A DNA stretch of 64,000 nt from Pigmentibacter sp. JX0631 (GTDB lineage Bacteria > Bdellovibrionota_B > Oligoflexia > Silvanigrellales > Silvanigrellaceae). Of the stretch, positions 1 through 9,079 are shown piece after piece. The translations under genes were made by a program, and so were the position numbers. The notes under the pieces are model-generated. The model saw only the letters and a list, made by a program, of their open reading frames with translations, searched no databases and was not told the DNA's origin. The stretch covers positions 2,951,001 through 3,015,000 of the forward strand of contig NZ_CP123622.1 in NCBI RefSeq assembly GCF_029873255.1, given 5' to 3'. Numbering within the stretch: position 1 is the first letter of the stretch; every line of letters begins with the position of its first letter.

Positions 1-611
1 AAACCAAATAAACCTATTGGAATAATTTTAATTATCCATTGAGTGATAGTTAGAAAAAGACTGTGCGCGCCTTGAAAAAAATATTGAATGGTTTCTTTTG
101 CTTGTTGATTAGGGATTTTTCGAATAGCAAGGCCAAAAATGATTGCAATAATCAAAATTGAGAGAACTTGATGTTCAATAAATGGAGAGAATAAATTGTT
201 TGGAATAATATTAGTGATATGGTGAAGATAACTTTTATCTGAGTGAATTAAATTGTCTTGAGTTGATAGTTGTACATGGGTATTAGTTGGAGATATTATC
301 AAGTAAAGAAAAAAACTTATTAATGCGGCTACTAAAGTGGTAGTAAGAGTATATAAAATAGTTTTTTTCCAAATGAACTTTGAAGAATTTTCGGAATTGT
401 AATTTGTTAGTGTAACTATTAAAGACAATCCTATTATTGGTAAGCTGATAAATTTGAATATTTTGATAAATAATTCAGATATAAAATTACCAAGGTTATG
501 GAGAAAAGAAATATCGCTTAATCCAGAGATTATCCCTAAAGATATCATGAGAAAATAAGCTAAAGGTTTTAAGTAACGATTATTATTTGACGTAGCATGA
601 TTTGCGCACAT
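1..611 (-). CDS. Dicarboxylate/amino acid:cation symporter, N-terminal part (truncated by window edge)
   Basis: Reading leftwards from an ATG at 609-611 gives an open frame of about 203 codons that runs off the window edge. It begins MCANHATSNNN and continues with repeated hydrophobic segments (for example SLPIIGLSLIVTLTNY), then a polar loop and a segment reading FGLAIRKIPNQQAKET. This layout matches the N-terminal half of the DAACS family (GltP/SstT-type), inner-membrane proteins that co-transport dicarboxylates or acidic/neutral amino acids with sodium or protons. The substrate-binding C-terminal half is outside the window, so the substrate cannot be judged. A second, more divergent family member lies at 57116-58354. 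Confidence 0.8.
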   Translation of the reverse strand, partial: MCANHATSNNNRYLKPLAYFLMISLGIISGLSDISFLHNLGNFISELFIKIFKFISLPIIGLSLIVTLTNYNSENSSKFIWKKTILYTLTTTLVAALISFFLYLIISPTNTHVQLSTQDNLIHSDKSYLHHITNIIPNNLFSPFIEHQVLSILIIAIIFGLAIRKIPNQQAKETIQYFFQGAHSLFLTITQWIIKIIPIGLFG

Positions 612-862
612 TTTTTATTAAGCCTTATTTTATTGTAATAAAAGAAAAATAATGAGAAAAATGGAAATTTAGCAACAACAACAGAAAATATTTTTTTGAA
701 AGGATTTTGGAAGTAATAACATTTCATTAACCTATCGTTTGCACAAGCTTTAGATGATACTAAAGGAAGCCAAAAATATATCTATATTCAGTAATTGTCA
801 AATAATATTCCAGAGAGAATTTCTGGGTCGGTATTAATATTTAATAATTTCAATATGTTATA

Positions 863-2245
863 TTAAGAAGCGAGTTTTTCTTTTACATGAACTATCTGAT
901 TTAACTTTGTTTTAATTAAATTGATATAATTTTTCATTTTTGAAACATTGCCGCTAAATACATGTAAATCATTTGCAACTTTATTTGTCTCAGTTAAAAT
1001 ATTAGCAATATTTTCTTTATTTGAAATAATAAATTGATGAATATCCAGTATTTGATTATCAAAATACCCTTCAATACTAGGATTTCTTGATATTTCAATT
1101 TTTGATAAATCTTTGGTTATTTCTAGGCTAAATATTTTTCCTTTTAAAGAATTTGAAATTTCAAGTAGATTTTTACACAGATATTGTGATTTATCAAGAG
1201 ATTTTATTAATTTTGTATTAGAATTGTCAATAAATAATGAAAAAAGAATACTTACATTTTGAGCTATAATATTTACATTACTATCACCAGAAGAAAAAAA
1301 TTCAAAATAATCCAGCAAATAATTTTCTATTGTTTGAATTTGAATAAAAGCAAGACAACCTTCTAATTCAATCATTTCTAGTAAAGTTCTGAGTTCTTTA
1401 GATATATCTTGAAATTTTCTAACCTGTGTTCTTATGGTTGATACCATAATTTGAAATTCTCTTGAGATAATAGAAACTGAAGCGGTTTGTTGTCCAAGAT
1501 TTCCTGAGTTAATCGACATATTCAAGGAAATGTAGTCTAGTTTATTACAGGACAATAAAATTTGATCTGTTTTTTCTTTTAATAATGGGGCAAATTCAAT
1601 CAGTAATTTCATTTTTTCGATAATTACGCTAAATTCTTTTTTGTTATTTAAAAAATTTCTGTTAACTTCAGAATATATTTCATTACTTACTTTTTTTGAA
1701 AAAATATTTTCTTTATGTGCAAGGAATTTTTTATTTAGAAATAATTCTGATGATAACGCTCTTGTCATAAATGAATCATAAGATTCAAATCCCATTTCAA
1801 TGATTTTCTTCATAAATAAATCATACGAGTTGTTTATATTCGAATTTTTTTCAGTTGATAATAATTCAATATATAAATCCTTAATTTTTTGGAACAAAGA
1901 GCTTTGGGGTTTGATGCGAATTGATAAATATCCATTTTGAATTGGTAAAACACTTGAAAGTACCCAGTAATAATTCCCCTTTGCATCTTTATTCTTGATA
2001 TATGCAACTATACCTTTATTATCTTTTAATTTTTCCCAAAGTAATTTGAAAACACATTTTGGCATTTCTGGGTGTCTAATAATATTATGTGGTTTATTGA
2101 TTAGCTCTTCTTTTGGAAAGCCACTTACTCGAGTAAAAACTTTATTTCCATCAAGGATAATACCTTTCTTATCAGTGATAGAAAAGAAAATTTCATCAAA
2201 GTCAAAATCAACTTCTTTACTTTGAGTATTTTGTAATGCGTTCAT
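863..2245 (-). CDS. Aer-type PAS-domain protein with degenerate signalling domain
   Basis: The first ~125 residues form a PAS domain of the aerotaxis-receptor class: the motifs HNIIRHPEMP and GNYYWVLSSVLPI are those of Aer-like PAS domains, which bind FAD or another small ligand and sense redox or oxygen. The remaining ~330 residues are helical, with no membrane segment and no HAMP. Around the middle, ISLNMSINSGNLGQQTASV sits where methyl-accepting proteins have the conserved hairpin tip ([16 protein letters not shown]), but most key residues are changed. It may be a cytoplasmic sensor that no longer couples normally to CheA/CheW. The ATG at 2243-2245 is preferred to the adjacent upstream TTG because GAGAGGG lies at good spacing. 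Divergent from the efflux genes at 2557. Confidence 0.75.
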   Translation of the reverse strand: MNALQNTQSKEVDFDFDEIFFSITDKKGIILDGNKVFTRVSGFPKEELINKPHNIIRHPEMPKCVFKLLWEKLKDNKGIVAYIKNKDAKGNYYWVLSSVLPIQNGYLSIRIKPQSSLFQKIKDLYIELLSTEKNSNINNSYDLFMKKIIEMGFESYDSFMTRALSSELFLNKKFLAHKENIFSKKVSNEIYSEVNRNFLNNKKEFSVIIEKMKLLIEFAPLLKEKTDQILLSCNKLDYISLNMSINSGNLGQQTASVSIISREFQIMVSTIRTQVRKFQDISKELRTLLEMIELEGCLAFIQIQTIENYLLDYFEFFSSGDSNVNIIAQNVSILFSLFIDNSNTKLIKSLDKSQYLCKNLLEISNSLKGKIFSLEITKDLSKIEISRNPSIEGYFDNQILDIHQFIISNKENIANILTETNKVANDLHVFSGNVSKMKNYINLIKTKLNQIVHVKEKLAS

Positions 2246-2556
2246 CAAACCCTCTCGTGCTGTTTTCGGAAAAAATAGTTAAAAATTAATTTTTCGAAGA
2301 ACTTAGCAGTCAATGTTTTGCAGTCACTTTCTTCCTATCTGTGACATTTAGTTGCCTTTAGGCATGCTCTATGTTAGATGTTCAAATGTAGGATCCATTT
2401 TAATTGCTATAGTAAGATATTTTTTCTTCAAGGTATGACTTGATGTAATAAAATATTGATCTTTTTTGATATTATGAATAATTTTAATTTACTAATGTGT
2501 TATCAAATCAATATATTGTTAAGTTAAAATAAAAAAATTGGGGATAATTACTTTCA
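2246..2556. other. Divergent intergenic region between PAS gene and efflux operon
   Basis: No gene is seen in these 311 bases. They must hold the promoters of the leftward PAS gene and the rightward emrA-like gene. A small hairpin (TGCC-TTTA-GGCA) lies near 2350-2365. No convincing -35/-10 pair could be singled out, and no regulator gene is adjacent. Confidence 0.5.
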
Positions 2557-3417
2557 ATGAAATTGACTAAAAAAAATATTTTATTACTAGTTGTTCTTTT
2601 TATTGCTTCTATATTAGCTACCTATTTTATTTATGATAATTATATTTACTTATCTACAGATAACGCGCAAATTGAAGGACATTCAACCATATTATCTGCA
2701 AAAGTAGGTGGCTATATTACTAAAGTAAATATCATTCAAGGGCAAAAAGTAAAAAAAGGAGAAATTTTAATTGAAATTGATGATAGGGACTATCTTAATG
2801 CATTGAAACAAGCAAAATATAATTTGTCATCCCTATCAGCAAAATTAAAAGATGCTGAATCTATTTTCAAGCGAACTGAAAGCCTTTTTAATACTGGAGC
2901 TTCTACAAAGCAACAATATGATACTAGTTTCGCTAATGTTTCAGATCTACGGGCACAAAAAGAAAGTTTAGAGACCATTATTTCGCAAGCTGAATTAAAT
3001 TTAGAATATACAAAAATATTAGCACCTACAAATGGTATTATTTCAAAAAAATCTGCTGAGGTCGGTCAATTAGCATCACTTGGAACAGCCTTAGTAGGAT
3101 TTGTAGATACTAATGAAAGATGGGTAACGGCAAATTTTAAAGAAACAGAAATTGAATACCTAAAAATTGGGCAAGAAGTTGAAATTGATGTTGATGCTTA
3201 TACTAATAAAAAATTTAAGGGCAACGTTTTTTCAATAAGTTCAGCAACAGGAGCTACCTTTAGTTTACTTCCTCCTGATAATGCAACAGGTAATTTTACA
3301 AAAGTTGTCCAAAGGGTTCCAGTAAGAATAAATATTAATTCATTAACGGAACAAGATATTATCCTGTTAAAAAATGGTTTATCCGCATTTATAAAATTAA
3401 AGAAACAACGGAATTAA
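2557..3417 (+). CDS. emrA: HlyD/EmrA-type membrane fusion protein of an efflux pump
   Basis: This 286-residue protein has one N-terminal membrane helix (residues ~6-26). After it come the biotinyl-lipoyl half motif STDNAQIEGHSTILSAKVGG, a coiled-coil hairpin (~80-150) and a second lipoyl/beta-barrel part with TNGIISKKSAEVGQ. This is the architecture of EmrA/HlyD periplasmic adaptors, which link an inner-membrane transporter to an outer-membrane TolC channel. The hairpin is shorter than in E. coli EmrA (about 390 residues in total). The stop lies 4 bases before the transporter start, so the two are one operon. No tolC homologue is nearby; the channel is presumably supplied from elsewhere. The substrate cannot be told from sequence. 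Confidence 0.85.
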   Translation: MKLTKKNILLLVVLFIASILATYFIYDNYIYLSTDNAQIEGHSTILSAKVGGYITKVNIIQGQKVKKGEILIEIDDRDYLNALKQAKYNLSSLSAKLKDAESIFKRTESLFNTGASTKQQYDTSFANVSDLRAQKESLETIISQAELNLEYTKILAPTNGIISKKSAEVGQLASLGTALVGFVDTNERWVTANFKETEIEYLKIGQEVEIDVDAYTNKKFKGNVFSISSATGATFSLLPPDNATGNFTKVVQRVPVRININSLTEQDIILLKNGLSAFIKLKKQRN

Positions 3418-3421
3418 CTCT

Positions 3422-4972
3422 ATGAATGCAAATTCTAAATTAATTATTTTTGTTGCAGTTATGGCTTCATTGCTTGAAATTATTGATACATCAATTGTAA
3501 ACGTAGCTATTCCAACGATGATGGGAAATTTAGGTGCAACATTAGAAGATGTTAGTATGGTTATAACAGGTTATACTGTCGCCAATGCAATCGTATTACC
3601 AATTTCAGCTTGGTTTGGAGAGCGTTTTGGAAGAAGACAATACTATTTAAGTTGTATTTTTATTTTTACAGTTACTTCGGTGGCTTGTGGTCTTGCTCCA
3701 AATTTAACCTCTTTAATTATCTTTAGAATTTTGCAAGGAATTGCTGGTGGTGCTTTGTTACCGACTTCACAGGCTTTAATTTATGAACAATTTCCTCCGG
3801 AAAAAGCAGGAATTGCTGGAGCTATTTTTGGAATGAGCGTTATGATAGGCCCTACTTTAGGTCCTGTAATGGGAGGATACTTAACTGATAATTATGGATG
3901 GCGATCTATTTTTAATATTAATTTGCCACTCGGACTTCTAACTTTAGCAGTCGGATATACTTGTATTAAAAATAGAGAAAATCATGGAAGCAATAAAGTT
4001 AGATTAGATATCTTAGGTTTTATTTTGTTAGTTCTAGGAATCGGTTGTTTGCAATTTATGCTTGAAAGAGGTCAAGCTGATGAATGGTTTGATTCAAAAT
4101 TAATTTTAGCTTGTGCAATTATTTCTTTGGTAAGTATAATTTCTTTTATATTTTGGGAATTTAAGGTTAAAAATCCTTTACTAAATTTACATTTGTTTAA
4201 AGAGCCTATTGTTGTTAGTGGTATTACTCTTATGGCTTGTTTAGGATTTTATTTATTTGGAATTGTTTTTATTTTACCAGTATTTTTAAATAGGGCTTAT
4301 AATTATGATGCCGTTCAAATTGGTGCAATGTTTATTCCTGGATCAATTTTAACAGCCTTTTGTATGCCTTTTATAGGAAAACAAATTCAAAAAACTGCCG
4401 ATCCTCGTCGGTTGATTTTTATTGGCTTAGTTTTGGTTGAGCTTTCATTAGTAATGATGACATTTTTTTCGTCTTTTACTTCAAAAGATTATGTTTTATA
4501 TATGCTATTTGTTCGAGGCGTAGCTTTAGCGTATTTATTTGTTCCTATAAATTCTACAATTTTGAGCCAATTTAGTGGCTACGAATTAGGACAAGTTTCT
4601 GGTTTTTTAAATTTATTTAGACAAATTGGTGGAAGTATGGGGATAGCCTTTATAGATACCATGTTGGCAAGGAAACTAAGTAGTAACTATAATGAATTGT
4701 TACCTAGTCTAAGCTCTTTAAATATTAATGCTGCAAATGAATTGAATGGAAATATCCACGGTCTGGCAACTAAATTTCCTAATCAAGTAGGATTTACAGA
4801 TTATATGACTGCAAGTGTTGCTAGTATTTATCATAGGGTACAGCAACAAATATTTATGTTAAGTTTCTTACAATTAGTAGGAATTATGATGGTTATTTTT
4901 TCAATTTCTTTTATTCCATTGTTTTTAATTAAGTTAAAAAAGAAAGTGGTTGCAGTTACAGATGCACATTAA
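3422..4972 (+). CDS. emrB: DHA2-family MFS drug efflux transporter (EmrB/QacA type)
   Basis: A 516-residue, strongly hydrophobic protein starting MNANSKLIIFVAVMASLLE. It has the family signature LEIIDTSIVNVAIPTM in the first helix, the MFS loop motif GERFGRRQYY after the second helix and the motif-C-like GMSVMIGPTLGPVMGGYL in helix 5. Its length fits the 14-helix DHA2 drug:proton antiporters. With the adaptor 4 bases upstream it would form an EmrAB-like pump expelling hydrophobic toxic compounds across both membranes. It ends 111 bases before the convergent mscS-like gene; no clear hairpin terminator is visible between them. Confidence 0.88.
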   Translation: MNANSKLIIFVAVMASLLEIIDTSIVNVAIPTMMGNLGATLEDVSMVITGYTVANAIVLPISAWFGERFGRRQYYLSCIFIFTVTSVACGLAPNLTSLIIFRILQGIAGGALLPTSQALIYEQFPPEKAGIAGAIFGMSVMIGPTLGPVMGGYLTDNYGWRSIFNINLPLGLLTLAVGYTCIKNRENHGSNKVRLDILGFILLVLGIGCLQFMLERGQADEWFDSKLILACAIISLVSIISFIFWEFKVKNPLLNLHLFKEPIVVSGITLMACLGFYLFGIVFILPVFLNRAYNYDAVQIGAMFIPGSILTAFCMPFIGKQIQKTADPRRLIFIGLVLVELSLVMMTFFSSFTSKDYVLYMLFVRGVALAYLFVPINSTILSQFSGYELGQVSGFLNLFRQIGGSMGIAFIDTMLARKLSSNYNELLPSLSSLNINAANELNGNIHGLATKFPNQVGFTDYMTASVASIYHRVQQQIFMLSFLQLVGIMMVIFSISFIPLFLIKLKKKVVAVTDAH

Positions 4973-5083
4973 ATTATTTCAATTTAAAGTAAAATCTTTA
5001 TATTTCATGTATTGTAACTTAAGTTTGAATTATCAACTATTATTTAAAAGAAGTTGTGACAAAAACTTTAGATTGAAAAGAAG

Positions 5084-5953
5084 TTACATAGTCGTTACAC
5101 CAGCTCTAATTTCATCACTTATGTTTTCAATATTTTTTGTTGTTTGCAATTCTAAATAGTAGCGAATAATATTTTGTTGTATTTGATTTGTTTGCAGAGA
5201 TGGACAAGGAATTCTTACAATTAAATTTATTTGCTTTGGAGAATGAATTACAATTTGTACCCTTGGTTCAATATTGACTGGTCCCAATACAAAAAAGTGA
5301 TCTTCGCTGGCGTAAAATTCTTTTGCATCGTTGTAAAAACCTTTACACGCGTTCTGCGCAGCAAGTAATAAATTTTTTTCAGCAACATGCCAATTTGCAT
5401 TATTTTCGATAGGAACTATAAACGAATAAAGAGTAAATTTTTCATGGTGACTTTCTTTTGCTATTGTATTTGTAAGATATAAACTATTTGGAATAATAAG
5501 CATTCTACCAGTATATTGCGAATGATCCTTACCAGGCCCAATTTCAATTATTTTAGTGCTTAGAAATTTAAAATCAATAACTTCACCACGGAAAGAAGAA
5601 ATTTCTATTCTATCCCCAACAGAAAAAGGTTTGGCTAACCAGTAATAAATTCCACCTATAAAGCATAAAATAAATTCTTTAGTGGCAATTGCAATGGCCG
5701 CAGCAATGGCAACAAAAGAAAGAGCCATTGTCTTTATTTCGTCAGACCAAATTGTAATTATGGACAGAAATATAATGATAATAAATAAGTTATTTACTTT
5801 AACAATAATACTTCTTTTAGTTTCAGCGGAAGAAATTTTTAAATTAGATATTTGCTTTATAACTAAAAATCTTAGAGCTAGAAAAGTTAAGAAGAAAACA
5901 AAGGTCGTAACAACATGCTGTAAATAAAAATCTTTTAAATCTAAAGAGAACAT
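5084..5953 (-). CDS. mscS: Mechanosensitive channel of the MscS family
   Basis: A 289-residue protein with about three N-terminal membrane helices (roughly residues 10-30, 50-67 and 72-105). The third is the Ala/Gly-rich pore helix (ALSFVAIAAAIAIATKEF). The cytoplasmic beta domain follows, with the MscS hallmark KPFSVGDRIEISSFRGEVID. MscS channels open under membrane tension to release solutes after osmotic downshock. Start chosen at the ATG preceded by TAGGAAG at about 6 bases. The POT transporter gene lies 27 bases upstream on the same strand, so the two may be co-transcribed. Confidence 0.88.
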   Translation of the reverse strand: MFSLDLKDFYLQHVVTTFVFFLTFLALRFLVIKQISNLKISSAETKRSIIVKVNNLFIIIIFLSIITIWSDEIKTMALSFVAIAAAIAIATKEFILCFIGGIYYWLAKPFSVGDRIEISSFRGEVIDFKFLSTKIIEIGPGKDHSQYTGRMLIIPNSLYLTNTIAKESHHEKFTLYSFIVPIENNANWHVAEKNLLLAAQNACKGFYNDAKEFYASEDHFFVLGPVNIEPRVQIVIHSPKQINLIVRIPCPSLQTNQIQQNIIRYYLELQTTKNIENISDEIRAGVTTM

Positions 5954-5980
5954 TTTCTTCCTAAAATATTAGAATAATTA

Positions 5981-7297
5981 TTATTTTTGATCTTTTGCTG
6001 CTTCATTAGCAATTTTGATCATTTTAGGGCGAGCAATAAAATAAACTACACCGCAAGTCAAAATTACAATACTCACAATCATAAAAGTTTCAAATGGTGC
6101 ATGTAGTGATTGGCTACCAATTTTTGCTGCTAAGAAACTGGTCAAACCAAAAGAAGCTAGGTAAAAAGATTGGAAAAGAGATTTAAATCTTAATGGAGCC
6201 ATTATACTTATGGCAGACATCATAACAGGGGAAATAATAGTCTCACTAATAGAAAGTAAAATGATAAATAACATAATTTGATAGTGGACAAAAGGTTTTG
6301 TGCCTTCTGTAATATCTTTTGCAATAAATGATAAATAAGTCAAATAAAATATTGCTAATACAGAAACAAATATGGCGAAATTCATTTGAGAGAAAAAATG
6401 TGGATATTTATTTTTAAGCGCTAATTTAGCTAAAGTATAAGTAATAATTGGTGTTACTACGATAATAGTAAAGCTTTCAAGTGACATAAAAAAAGTTGTT
6501 GGAATTTCATAATTAAATAACGTGCGATTAGTGAACTTTTCAATATATAAGCTTAAAGTGCCGGAAACTGCAAGATTATAAACTGTTGTCCAAATTGCAA
6601 AGAAAACAAATGCAAGAATCAAACAATACAAAGCTTTCTTTTGTATTTTTGTCATATGCTTTTTTTGAGCTTCTTTATTTCTTTTTGACTTTTTTGTAAA
6701 TTCAAGAACTAAATGTTTTTTTCCTAAAAAGAAAACTACCATTCCCAAGATCATTCCTACACCTGCAGAAGCGAGTGCGATAGGATAACCAAATTCTTTT
6801 GTCAAAAGACCACCGCTTATTCCTGCTACCATGGCACCAATATTTATCCCTAGGTAATACCAGTTAAACCCAGATTCTCTGCGGCTATCATTGGTTTTAT
6901 ATAAATCGCCAAGCAATGAGGGCATACATGGCTTGAAAAAACCCGTTCCTAGCGCAACACAGCATAAGGCTAAATAAAACATGCTTTCATTTTTTGAAAA
7001 AAGCATGAAAAAATGCCCCAAAATAATAGTAAATCCACCAAAAATAACTGCTTTGCCTTTTCCTATATAGTCATCCGCAATATATGATCCAATAATAGGA
7101 AAGGTGTATGCAGCTAAAGTATAAATACCAACTAATTCAAGTGCCCTTTCGTTGCTCCAGCCAAGCCCTCCAGAACTTATTGGTGAAGACGCATAGAGAA
7201 CTAACAAAAAAGAAAGAGTGTAGTAGCTAAATCTTTCAAATACTTCGGTAAACGCTAAGACATACATACCTTTCGGCTGACGTATTTTAGTAGTCAT
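5981..7297 (-). CDS. POT-family proton-dependent oligopeptide transporter
   Basis: A 438-residue multi-helix protein. It carries the POT (PTR2/DtpA) signature EVFERFSYY at residues ~18-26, which holds the ExxERFxYY proton-coupling residues, and the second family motif GTGFFKPCMPSLLGDLYKT followed by FNWYYLGINIGAMVAG. Members import di- and tripeptides with protons across the inner membrane. Upstream (7298-7518) is a non-coding stretch that should carry its promoter. It stands alone apart from mscS downstream. Confidence 0.87.
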   Translation of the reverse strand: MTTKIRQPKGMYVLAFTEVFERFSYYTLSFLLVLYASSPISSGGLGWSNERALELVGIYTLAAYTFPIIGSYIADDYIGKGKAVIFGGFTIILGHFFMLFSKNESMFYLALCCVALGTGFFKPCMPSLLGDLYKTNDSRRESGFNWYYLGINIGAMVAGISGGLLTKEFGYPIALASAGVGMILGMVVFFLGKKHLVLEFTKKSKRNKEAQKKHMTKIQKKALYCLILAFVFFAIWTTVYNLAVSGTLSLYIEKFTNRTLFNYEIPTTFFMSLESFTIIVVTPIITYTLAKLALKNKYPHFFSQMNFAIFVSVLAIFYLTYLSFIAKDITEGTKPFVHYQIMLFIILLSISETIISPVMMSAISIMAPLRFKSLFQSFYLASFGLTSFLAAKIGSQSLHAPFETFMIVSIVILTCGVVYFIARPKMIKIANEAAKDQK

Positions 7298-7518
7298 GTT
7301 TTTGATCTTTCTGATTCCAGAGAGGGTGAATATTTAATTTTCCCAATCTTAATCTCAAGAAGATAGCTTGACAACTATTGTTGTAATAATAAGCAAACTT
7401 AATTTTATTGTAAAAAGTAACTAAAATATTTAAATTATTGAATGAATTTAATAAAATAAAAAATAAATTAATTTTTTAAGATAAATTCTAAAATTATTTT
7501 TTTTATATTTGTCGCAGT

Positions 7519-8475
7519 TTATTTTGGATGAAGGGGGATTATTTTTCCAAATTCAAATGAATTTGGTATTGTATTTTTTACAGTTTGAACATGTTCTGGA
7601 GCCACAACTAGACAAAAACCCAATCCCATATTCCAAACATTGTAAGCTTCATCATCAGAAATTTTTCCTAGATCTTTAAAATATTTCATTATGGGAGGAG
7701 TAGGAATTTTACTTTTATCAATATCAAAAACAAAACTTTCAGGAAGAACTCTACTAATATTTGTGAGTCCACCACCTGTTATATGTGCCATTGCTTTTAT
7801 AGGAACAATAGATTTTAAATTTGTAATTTCTTTCACATATAATTTTGTTGGTTCCGTTAAGTATTCTCCTAAAGTTTTTCTTTCAAATGGAGTTTCTAAG
7901 GATAGTTTATGGTCATTCATAATTTTTCTTAAAAGAGAATATCCATTTGCATGGAACCCACTGCTAGGTAAACCTATTAAGCAATCACCTGACACTATTT
8001 TTTTTCCGTCTATAAGGTCTTTTTGATAGACTTCACCAACAGCAAAACCCGCCAAATCAAATTTATTATTATCGTAGAATCCTGGCATTTCAGCTGTTTC
8101 GCCGCCGAGTAAAATGCAGCCACACTCTTGGCAAGCTTTAACTATTCCTTTAATAACTCTGTGCGCAATATCGACATCTAGTTTTCCAGTTGCATAATAA
8201 TCCAAAAAAAATAAAGGTTTTGCACCACAGACTATCAAGTCATTCAAACTCATAGCAACAAGATCTTGACCCAAGTATTCGTAGCGTTGCATTTTAATTC
8301 CAAGTTCCAATTTAGTGCCCACACCATCAGTGCAAGCTACTAAAAATCTATCAGCATCAAGTTGATATAGTCCTGCAAAACCACCAATACTTGGGTTTAT
8401 TTTCTTTATTTTATCAACAAGAGATTCTCCTGCATGAATACTCACTCCAGCCTTTTCATATTCTTTACTTGTCAT
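7519..8475 (-). CDS. purM: Phosphoribosylformylglycinamidine cyclo-ligase (AIR synthetase)
   Basis: PurM makes AIR from FGAM with ATP, step 5 of purine synthesis. The 318 residues carry the expected motifs in order: ACTDGVGTKLELG, GQDLVAMSLNDL, GGETAEMPGFYD, GFHANGYSLLRK, HITGGGL and WNMGLGF. Length is close to the usual ~345. It is the last gene of the purine operon; its start overlaps the purN stop by one base (TAATG), suggesting translational coupling. No strong GC-rich terminator is visible downstream. Confidence 0.95.
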   Translation of the reverse strand: MTSKEYEKAGVSIHAGESLVDKIKKINPSIGGFAGLYQLDADRFLVACTDGVGTKLELGIKMQRYEYLGQDLVAMSLNDLIVCGAKPLFFLDYYATGKLDVDIAHRVIKGIVKACQECGCILLGGETAEMPGFYDNNKFDLAGFAVGEVYQKDLIDGKKIVSGDCLIGLPSSGFHANGYSLLRKIMNDHKLSLETPFERKTLGEYLTEPTKLYVKEITNLKSIVPIKAMAHITGGGLTNISRVLPESFVFDIDKSKIPTPPIMKYFKDLGKISDDEAYNVWNMGLGFCLVVAPEHVQTVKNTIPNSFEFGKIIPLHPK

Positions 8476-9050
8476 TATTTTTTATCTCCTAAGATTGAAT
8501 GGACGGTATCTATAAGAATTTGATGCTCTAAAGGACGTACTCTATTTATTAACTCTTGAGCACTTTCATAAGGAAACAAAGGAAAAGAAATGTATTTCAA
8601 AACCTCTCCTGAATCTAATTCAGGAATAACTTTGTGCACACTTAAACCCCAATGCGAAAATTTATTATTTACAGCATATTCATATGCATGAGCACCTTTA
8701 TAAAGTTGGAGTGGTGCTGGATGTAAATTTATAATTAATGGTAATGTATTATTAAAAGTTGTTTTAAGTTCTGAAAAAAAAGTAGCTGTTAATACTCGCA
8801 TATATCCAGCAAGAATAATAAGCTTTATTTCTTTATATTTACCAATACATTCAACTATTTTTTTTTCATGATCTTCTCTCGAAGAAAAGTTTTTATGCGC
8901 TATAATATGCACATTTATGTTTGAAGCTTTGGCTTTTTCTATCACTTTAGCTTCTGGATTATTACATATTAATCCAGAAATTTTTTGCTCAAACTCTTTT
9001 GCAAGAGCTGCAAAATTAGTTCCACTTCCACTTGCTAATACTAATATCAT
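8475..9050 (-). CDS. purN: Phosphoribosylglycinamide formyltransferase
   Basis: PurN transfers a formyl group from 10-formyl-THF to GAR. The 191-residue protein shows the N-terminal SGSGTNF loop, the catalytic Asn-His region (INLHPAPL) and the HKVIPELDSGEVL segment with the catalytic Asp. The usual PSLLPxFxG loop reads PAPLQLYKG, a mild variation. It lies 29 bases downstream of purC-purD, the largest gap in the operon, and is coupled to purM. Confidence 0.93.
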   Translation of the reverse strand: MILVLASGSGTNFAALAKEFEQKISGLICNNPEAKVIEKAKASNINVHIIAHKNFSSREDHEKKIVECIGKYKEIKLIILAGYMRVLTATFFSELKTTFNNTLPLIINLHPAPLQLYKGAHAYEYAVNNKFSHWGLSVHKVIPELDSGEVLKYISFPLFPYESAQELINRVRPLEHQILIDTVHSILGDKK

Positions 9051-9079
9051 TTTAAACCCAACTCATTTAAGCTTTGCAT

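Noticed and set aside
612-862. Gene remnant near 730-812
   Set aside because: A short frame (reading LSFAQALDDTKGSQKYIYIQ) is closed by stops just upstream, has no start or RBS, and no recognisable family.
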